A DNA stretch of 64,000 bases from Collybia mongolica (Eukaryota; Basidiomycota; Agaricomycetes; Agaricales; Clitocybaceae): positions 1,550,001 to 1,614,000 of the forward strand of contig JAAXNY010000013.1 in NCBI GenBank assembly GCA_013420905.1. Direction: 5' to 3'. The notes below the pieces were generated by a model. That model saw only the letters and a list, made by a program, of their open reading frames with translations, had not been told where the DNA came from and searched no databases. The position numbers and the translations under genes were made by a program. Of the stretch, positions 57,225-64,000 are shown piece by piece. Position 1 is the stretch's first letter. The number at the start of each line of letters is the position of its first letter.

Positions 57225-58414
57225 CTACAAAGACAAGTCATGCAATTTGTATCGCTGCTGATCCAGATGCCATCGCCTGGTGAAATAGTCAGGCCCATAC
57301 ACACGGTCGTCCAATAGCAGAGAAACTCACGTATAACCTTGTTCCCAGGTATACCAGACATCAATGGCATGGGGACAATGTGCCAAGGCTGCATAAACCA
57401 CATTTCGTGATGCATATAACTCCTCACCCATCTCGGTAAGAACACTCAACGGTGCCTTATCTTCGATATAGGCTCGATTGCAAACATAAATAGCCTTCTC
57501 TCCTGCAAGTTCTTCCTTATGGAACCTATACTCGTTTCATTTGGTGTTAGAGAAATGTTTCCTGATAGCTTTGCTGAAGCACTGATGATAGGATGTCATT
57601 TGTGACTGATATCCAAAAGTTCATGTCCGGTAGCGCTTGTATGTAATCGGTAACCCCGATATTCTTCGACTTGGGGAACAGCATGAGCGCAAACGCGATT
57701 GCTACGCCCGTTTGGTCACGAAGGAACCACGGAAAGCGGACCACACCGCGCATGAGGGGGAGCCTTTCAATTTCAGGTTCCATGCAAGTAGAGTTGACGA
57801 AATTGAAAGTAGCGCTCAGGATGGAGTTTGCAGTTGGCATGTCGTACTGATCGTAAATGCGCATGAGAACATCGACAAGAGCTTCAAGAACTGGGTTAAG
57901 TTGCGGCATGCGACGAAGGAAACGCTCTTGGAAGACAACAAAAGGACGGGTGTCTCGAGAAGACATGTCGTCGATATATATCAAATACCTATTGTGATTC
58001 AATTTAGTCAAGGGCTGTACGGATAACGGGTTTTATTTACCAGTTGTAAAGGGCGATGTTTGCCTTTTCTGTAAGTGTACATCCGTGGTAGCCCAGCTAT
58101 GAATATGTGAGACGAAAACCTGAGCGAAACGTAGATCGGCATACTTCGATGAGGCTGGCAGCAAGGTGAAGGGTCTTTTCAAGCTGAGGACAGTTAATAT
58201 TGTGGTCGTTCATCTCAACACGCATGATTGCCTCAAGCTCCTCATTTGTGCCCGAAATATTGGATGGACGATAAGCCATCCCTCAAAGAAATCCTCTCAG
58301 GATTTCGGCCTCTGCAACTTGTTGTGATCAGTAATGGATCCTAAACAGTTTGAAAAACAACCCACTCGTCAGATCCTTTGCAGACGTGGGGTGAACAAGA
58401 AGAGCTGGAGTCAT
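57225..58414 (-). pseudogene. trichodiene-synthase-like terpene synthase 1, probably broken
   Basis: Class I sesquiterpene-synthase fold, fungal trichodiene-synthase family. Exon 1 from 58414 (MTPALLVHPTSAKDLT) splices to KAEILRGFL, followed by an in-frame TGA at 58285-58283 where the paralogue has Asn. Coding then continues: NISGTNEELEAIMRVEMND, CPQLEKTLHLAASLIEV, LGYHGCTLTEKANIALYNW, YLIYIDDMSSRD (aspartate-rich motif), ERFLRRMPQLNPVLEALVD, and NDILS. The next intron, 57586-57526, should start with GT but reads AT. With it removed, the metal-binding triad NDILSFHKEELAGEK is restored in frame. The rest reads ASRNVVYAALAHCPHA and a last exon RWHLDQQRYKLHDLSL ending at 57225. ATG at 58279 could bypass the stop, but not the splice defect. 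The product cannot be predicted. Confidence 0.7.
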
Positions 58415-59841
58415 ATCAAAATACTGTGTGCAGACAGGTGGGGGACCTTGAACGAGAGTTTTGAAACTTGATTTGCCTTTATATTCAAAAAAAAAAAAAA
58501 AATAACAAGTTTTCCTGCTTCCTCCTGACAGGAACTCCTAAAGATTCAGAAGTACAATGGTTAATTAGAACGCACAGCCTTAATGGACCGCTGAAGTTCC
58601 GGCTTTCGTCTGGATGAAGTACACTTCGGTGGCATCAGGCTTGGATGGGCGTGGGGGGTTACAGCTCGTCAAATAACGCGAGTAGCGGTCCGGGCTCCGA
58701 TTCGCCATGACATGTATGATGCAAACTACCATCGAAAAGTTGGGGTGGAGAAACGTGGGCCTTCAGTCACGATAGTGTTGTCAAGCTCGTTCGTAGAGTA
58801 TGGCAGAATGTGTGAGTGGTTCGGCGAGAAGGAAAAAATGGTGAAAATTTTAGACGCGCATAAAATCCATAAACTGCCACGGGATGTGCTCGTCCTACGG
58901 AACAAGTTGCCGGACGCGGTGGGATCGCTTCAATCTCTCTCTCTCTCTCTGGGGTGAGAAGGTTCGAGTTCCAAAGTTACGTTAATATTATCCTTGAGGT
59001 TGATGTATCAAAATAATGATTGGTTCTTCGGACTCGTTGTAATAGCTTTGCGCCGCTTCACCTATCAGAAAAGGGGAAGTCAAGCTTCTTTAAGCATGTT
59101 ACTGAGCGAAAGTCATACCATGTTGCTAGCTAGATGCTGGAAGTAAATTTGACTCCTTAACTCCCCTCATATGTACCCTTGAAACCTTACCAGGAGATAG
59201 ATGTGTTCCTTGAATGATGGGTAGGCACCAAGAAGCCTATTCATTGTCCTATGTAGACAATCTTATCCCATGACGGGAACAGCCTACCAAGATAAGCCGG
59301 CGGGAACGAAACCCGTTTGGCTATTAGGGGAAACTTCGTCGACGTCCTTCGTGCTTCGCAGCAACATTTTTTTAGAAACTCGCTGCAGGAAGCCGAAGCC
59401 ACAAAAAAAAAATTACGTTGGACATACAGAAAGTGAGCGAGAAACTTGATTTTGTCACGATATGTAGTGTTCCGAGGATTTTCCATACCCGGAAGTTGGG
59501 GTCCGGTTGGAAAAAGGATTTTGGCCTATGATGAATGATGTCATCATTCACAGGAAAGTGGGAGCCTGAACACGATTCGTCTCATATTAACCTGCACACG
59601 ACACCGGTAATACTAAAAATGCATAGTTGAAGATTTCTAACATGCCGTTGGCTTCTAATCCAGCATTCACGCACCAATCGAGCAATACCTTGTATATATG
59701 AATTTTTAAGTTAAAAACATGATTATGACAGATATTCGAAGACGAAAGCTGTTGCTCTTGTGGGTTGCACGACGACGTATGGTATCCTGGATGTTTGACG
59801 TTTGTCCCTGTCCCTAGTCTCAAGTGTGATTTTATATCCAC
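58415..59841. other. intergenic between the two terpene synthases
   Basis: Contains a pure A run at about 58485-58501, a (CT)n run at about 58935-58950 and a short A run near 59401-59410. A plus-strand frame at 58712-58957 has no motif. Promoter of synthase 1 should lie near 58415-58700. Confidence 0.5.
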
Positions 59842-61051
59842 CTAGAGGTTTAAAGCCGCCAGTTTATACCGGTCCTGAATCAAGTGCCATCGTCTGTTAC
59901 AAAATGACTCAGGAACGGAACAAACCTAAGGGTCGGAAAACATACATGTAACCACATTCCCAAGCAGACCAAATATCTCTAGCTCGAGGGAGATCGGCGA
60001 AAGCAGCGTAGATCATTTTTCGTGAGACAAGCACCTCCTGGCTCAGCTCAGTCAGAACCACCGATGGATCCTTTTCCTCGACGTGGGATCGATTATGGAC
60101 ATAATTGCCCTTCTCGCCTGCAAGCTCTTCTTTGTGAAAACTGAAAACGTGTCATAGTTAGTGCATGGTGAAAAAAAAACAGGGTTGAACGAGACGCAGG
60201 TACGACAGAATATCATTGACGCCCGATGTCCAAAAATTCATGCCTTCAAGCACTTGCACATAATCAGTGAAACTGAGGCCTTTCGATTTCGGGAATAGCA
60301 TGAGTGCAAACGCTATTGATAGGCCGGTATGGTTACGGAAAAACCATGGAAAGCAAACCACCCTGCGCAAGAGAGTGTTGGCCTGGATCTCAGGCTCAAG
60401 GCAGGTGGCATTGACATAATTGAGTGTAGACGCCAGTATATAATTCGCAGTTTGTGTATCGTATTGGTCGCAAATGCGTAACAACATTTCGACAAGGGCT
60501 TCAAGGACTGGGTCGAGTTGGGGTAGACGGTTGACAAAACGCTGAGTGAAGACAGCAAAGAGGCTGACGCCTTTTGAGGATGTGTCATCAATATATATTA
60601 TGAACCTAGTGTAATATGATGAGGTGAGTAATCGAATCGGGGGATAATGATATCGACGGCATACCAAGTATATAAAGCAATCGTTGTCTTCTCCGCCAGT
60701 GTACATTCATGATATCCCAACTATAGGCACATGGATAATTATAAGAAGCCTAAATTTGGTATCAGCAGCAGATGTATTTACCTCAACGAGGCTGGCAGTA
60801 AGGTGTAAGGTTTTTTCAAGCTGGGGACAAACGATTTTACGAGTATTCATGTCAGCACGCATGATATCCTCAAGAGTTTCATTGGTATTTGGAATATTTG
60901 GCGTGCAGTACGCCGTTTCATTCAAGAGGTCTTTCAAGACTTCGACAACTGCAAAATCGTTTTAGCATAAGTGGGTGTTGCTGCAGCATGACCCACCGGT
61001 TGGCTTCGCATCACCTTTGGATACTGTGTGGGGAGAACAGATTTGGGGCAT
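59842..61051 (-). CDS. trichodiene-synthase-like terpene synthase 2
   Basis: An intact paralogue of synthase 1 with the same exon plan. Exon 1 from 61051 (MPQICSPHTVSKGDAKPT) joins VVEVLKDLLNETAYCTPNI. Next come NETLEDIMRADMN, CPQLEKTLHLTASLVEV, LGYHECTLAEKTTIALYTW, FIIYIDDTSSKG (aspartate-rich region, lacking the usual third acid), QRFVNRLPQLDPVLEALVEM, FPWFFRNHTGLSIAFALMLF, and FTDYVQVLEGMNFWTSGVN. The NDILS to FHKEELAGEK join uses a normal GT donor and completes the NDxxSxxKE metal triad. Then RARDIWSAWECGYI and the last exon RWHLIQDRYKLAALNL, with the stop at 59842. About 350 residues, normal for the family. It should ionise farnesyl diphosphate to a sesquiterpene; the product is unknown. 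No P450 or other tailoring gene is visible nearby. Confidence 0.8.
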
Positions 61052-61530
61052 TTCAAGAGTGGGAGTCGTCGCAGTGACTCTATTATCGCATTTGTGTCTA
61101 GTATTTAAATATTAGACGGGGTGCGATTCCTAGGTTTGTACTAAAAAAAATGTTGCGTTCTCAAGGATGGCAACCGTAAATCATCCTGGAACGGGCTAGT
61201 CTTTCTGAAGGGGGGCAGATAAAATATCCCAATGAATGCTAAACTGGGCGCAGACATGACAAGGGTGCAATGAGGACCAAGTTTGCCATTCACACCGGAC
61301 TTGGCGTCTGAGAGTACGCCAATAATGCATTGAAAGAGTAGCGAAACATCTATGGAACAAAAAAAAACATCACCATTGGAACACCAATGCAAGTCACCTG
61401 TATACAAAACCTGACATGTCCTGCTCATATGGTGGAAAGTGTGTGCGTCAGATTCCCAGGATGAAAGAGAGAAGATGGGCAAGAGGGCCGAGGTGTACCG
61501 ATAACATTACATGAAACAACAGGGGGATAT
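61052..61530. other. intergenic upstream of terpene synthase 2
   Basis: About 480 bases with no coding signal. It holds the presumed promoter of synthase 2 and ends at the target duplication of the solo LTR. Confidence 0.5.
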
Positions 61531-61736
61531 TGTTAAAGGTGGAAGCCTAGAGCTGGAGTCCTGAGTAAGAAACTGGGGACTCCAGAACAAGCTACTCTAC
61601 ACCTATATACCTGTAGGAACAATAGTAGAGTACAATAGACAAAGGAACAATAGAACAATGGAACAATGGAACAATAGAACAATGAAAGAAGTGAAACAAT
61701 ACCAAGCTAAGCTATATATACAGGTCAATTCTAACA
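61531..61736. mobile_element. solo LTR with 5-base target duplication
   Basis: A 206-base unit that begins TGTTAAAGG and ends TTCTAACA (TGTTA/TAACA inverted ends). It is flanked by GATAT on both sides (61526-61530 and 61737-61741). No internal retrotransposon sequence is present, so it is the product of recombination between two LTRs. Confidence 0.75.
61617..61690. repeat. GAACAATG minisatellite inside the solo LTR
   Basis: Imperfect tandem units of GGAACAATAGAACAATG type, about seven copies, within the LTR. Confidence 0.7.
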
Positions 61737-61741
61737 GATAT

Positions 61742-64000
61742 AGGAGAAGTGACTTCAACCAGGACAGCAAAAGCAGAGCCCAACGATGCGGCGCGATATG
61801 CAACTCATGACATAACTTCTAAACACATCACTAGCTTCTAGAACTCCAATCGAAGCCCCATTATGCGGGTAGAGCACCTGGGAGCAGTGGCACGAAAAAT
61901 GGGTCCATGCGCGTGGGTTGAGGGGGGTGGCGCAACCAGCACTGTCCACACACTTAGTGGGTAAACGGACAACACCAATGATGATCGATCAGTCTCCATC
62001 TAGTGTTATATTTCCTACGCCTACGAAGATAACTTCGGCACGCCCGCGACTTGAACAGGATCAACTTGAACAAGACCACATGCCATCGTTGCCGTCCGTT
62101 GTAGACCTTGAAGAATTGAAGGTTCCCTTTTAATCAAACAAATTCGGGCCAACTGCTGGATCGAGGCCTCCATCCACGTCAAGGTTGGAGCGTTACAAGG
62201 ATTGTTTAGGCCACTTGGTACAGATCGGCACAGGAGACAAACGATGGCTCATGGTTTGCGGGCGGGTGATCCGATACCTGATACGTAGAGCAAAACTTTT
62301 GCGACAGACGCGGACCCAGCCAGCGCTCCAAAGACGGGGTCCCATTTTTTTTTTTCCTGGACCTTTTTCCTTCTTTTACGGTTCGTTGATTCTTTCGGCT
62401 AATGTTTCAAACGCCAGAGTAGTCCAGGAGTGAATTATAGAATCACCCATATCAGAGCCATTACTTCATTTATTGATTGACAGGTAGACTATTGGGCATC
62501 AATGTAAAAGGCGTCCCACGGTGGTCTCAATGACAAGTTTAGAAACAACTTGAAGGAGCAATAGGTGATACGGCCGTCAAGCGGGGCCAAGTTCTCCACT
62601 GCTCTGTCAGAGCTTGAGCTTCCTATAATGTGCAAGTCAGAACCGCAAAAGGTGAAGAAGTGAATACTGCGACACTTACCGTCGCCCGTTCGATCCACAC
62701 TGGGTCTGTTCTTCCGGGAGATGGTCTCAGCTTCGCCAAGATACGACAACCACTTGGGTGTTGAAGGGATTGCTTTTGACACCGGACTGATCGGGTGTGC
62801 AAGTCCACCCACGTCATCCAAGGGACCACGAGAAGCTACCCATCTCGTTCCTTAGTTGGATAGGTGTGGGTCGAGAGAACCCTATATTCCACACGTCCAT
62901 ATATTTTGGGGGCATTGCGGACAGGACGGTGTGGCGTCTGTGGTGTCGTGCGACGCTGTATCGTGGGACTCCCGGGAGGGCGTTTTTCCGATTCCATCTG
63001 CTGTGTTATGAAATAGCTTCGTGATGGAATCAGGGCACATATTGCTCCAAAAGTGATTTTTACGACTGCCAGCTTCTTTATGTGAAGAAGTTTAGCCTGC
63101 GGATTCGCCCGAGGTCTCAGGGGGTCTGTTAAGTCAGGCAAAAAAGCGAGACGGGCCTAGGTGAAACTGTGCGCAGAAAGTACTGTGTATAACTAGATCC
63201 CCATGCTGACCTGACCCACGTCGGGCGATTCAAGCCAAGCGGGAGGCTGCTTCAGGCTGAGCGAACGGACCTAAAACGCACAGGTACATGCATAGACGCC
63301 GTACGACTTCTTAGACGACATTCTCGACTAGAATAGGACGGACTAAAGGGAGAGCTTGACGGCATTGTTCATCCGGCCGACGGCCGACGACTGTGCGAGC
63401 CAAGGTTATTGAAGGTCAAGCTATTGCCTGGGTCGGGGCAGGGGCTCTCGTTCCAGGCATACCACATTGGATCGTTTTTCTTACCCGGCCTCGAAAAGAG
63501 ACTGAGGCACGCCAGACGGCGCCGGATTTCGCAAGACCAGTAGGCTACCACCGACGTCCCGCTCCGGCGCTATGTGGTGTCGTCCGAGGGTGTCAGCTGC
63601 GGATCCGGGGTGCTACGGATGCGCAGGGTGTAACCAGAATTCCAGTGCGCCGGGGACGCCCACGCGGTAATGCGGCGTATGGCGAGCAAACCTAAGAGTC
63701 CAACTGCTTAGGGGTAGAAGTAATGGACAAGTGCTGGGCGCTCGCCTGAGGGACCTCCCCCCTAATGATGACCCCCGTATAATCTTTCACCTCGGGCACA
63801 CATTTTCCCCCCTGAACTCTCATGATCAACACCAGTGACCAAAGTACGGCGAAGCTAAGTTGGCTTCTCTTTGAGTGTCTTGCTTGGTAGTATTATAAGC
63901 TTGATGCTGTTGGACGTGGTTCAGTCCTGGTGGGAACGCTCATCGATCAAGAAGAATCTCGAGGAGGTCACTGGAGAGAAGAAACAGAGAATACACGGCT
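61742..64000. other. terminal stretch with no gene recognised
   Basis: Frames up to 110 codons lie on both strands (62489-62821, 63393-63695 and others) without recognisable motifs. The 63.2-63.7 kb part is GC-rich. I cannot support a gene, RNA or mobile element here. Confidence 0.45.

Noticed and set aside
63393..63695. 100-codon frame in the GC-rich end region
   Set aside because: No domain, no intron-linked continuation, and an opposing frame covers the same stretch.

Overview
The window is nuclear DNA of a filamentous basidiomycete, most likely an Agaricomycete. Genes are split by many short introns (about 50-60 bases, GT...AG, CTRAY-like branch sites). The families point the same way: DUF4470, GT90/CAP10, DUF6534-like seven-TM proteins, HET, trichodiene-synthase-like terpene synthases, and fungal secreted intradiol dioxygenase. 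I see no bacterial features. All calls come from reading the sequence; no database search was run. Exon borders are given where the reading frame fixes them.

Layout. 1-4.2 kb: end of a DUF4470 gene and a complete GT90 glycosyltransferase. 5.2-11.4 kb: a quinate/shikimate-type catabolic block, with a decayed MFS permease diverging from an intact 3-dehydroshikimate dehydratase, then a QutG-like inositol-monophosphatase-family gene. 11.5-25.7 kb: F-box protein, MDM35, HET-domain protein, a seven-TM-like protein, a Zn2Cys6 regulator and an HMG-box-like protein. 28.6-31.6 kb: a divergent pair, secreted intradiol dioxygenase and carboxymuconate-lactonizing enzyme. The dehydratase makes protocatechuate, dioxygenases of this fold open catechol-type rings, and the lactonizing enzyme acts on the carboxymuconate product, so the window may carry several steps of one aromatic route (inference). 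31.9-40.8 kb: MATE transporter, secreted agmatinase/arginase-fold protein, amino-acid permease and a small multi-pass membrane protein.

42.3-57.1 kb is a transposon nest whose order of insertion can be read from target-site duplications and from uninterrupted sister copies. A LINE fragment is split by a CACTA-like element (43804-52500, 3-base duplication TGA). That element holds a second, inverted copy of itself (46586-51440, duplication CAG). The inner copy carries a Tc1/mariner element (47005-48612), and the outer copy carries a poly-A retroposon (45328-45850). A second, nearly identical Tc1 copy (52936-54543) sits in the same LINE. A TA-flanked inverted-repeat pair at 42287 and 57130 appears to bound the whole nest.

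57.2-61.1 kb holds two tandem terpene synthases, one broken (in-frame stop and a GT to AT splice donor change) and one intact. A solo LTR with perfect 5-base duplications lies at 61531-61736. I recognised no gene in the rest up to 64 kb.
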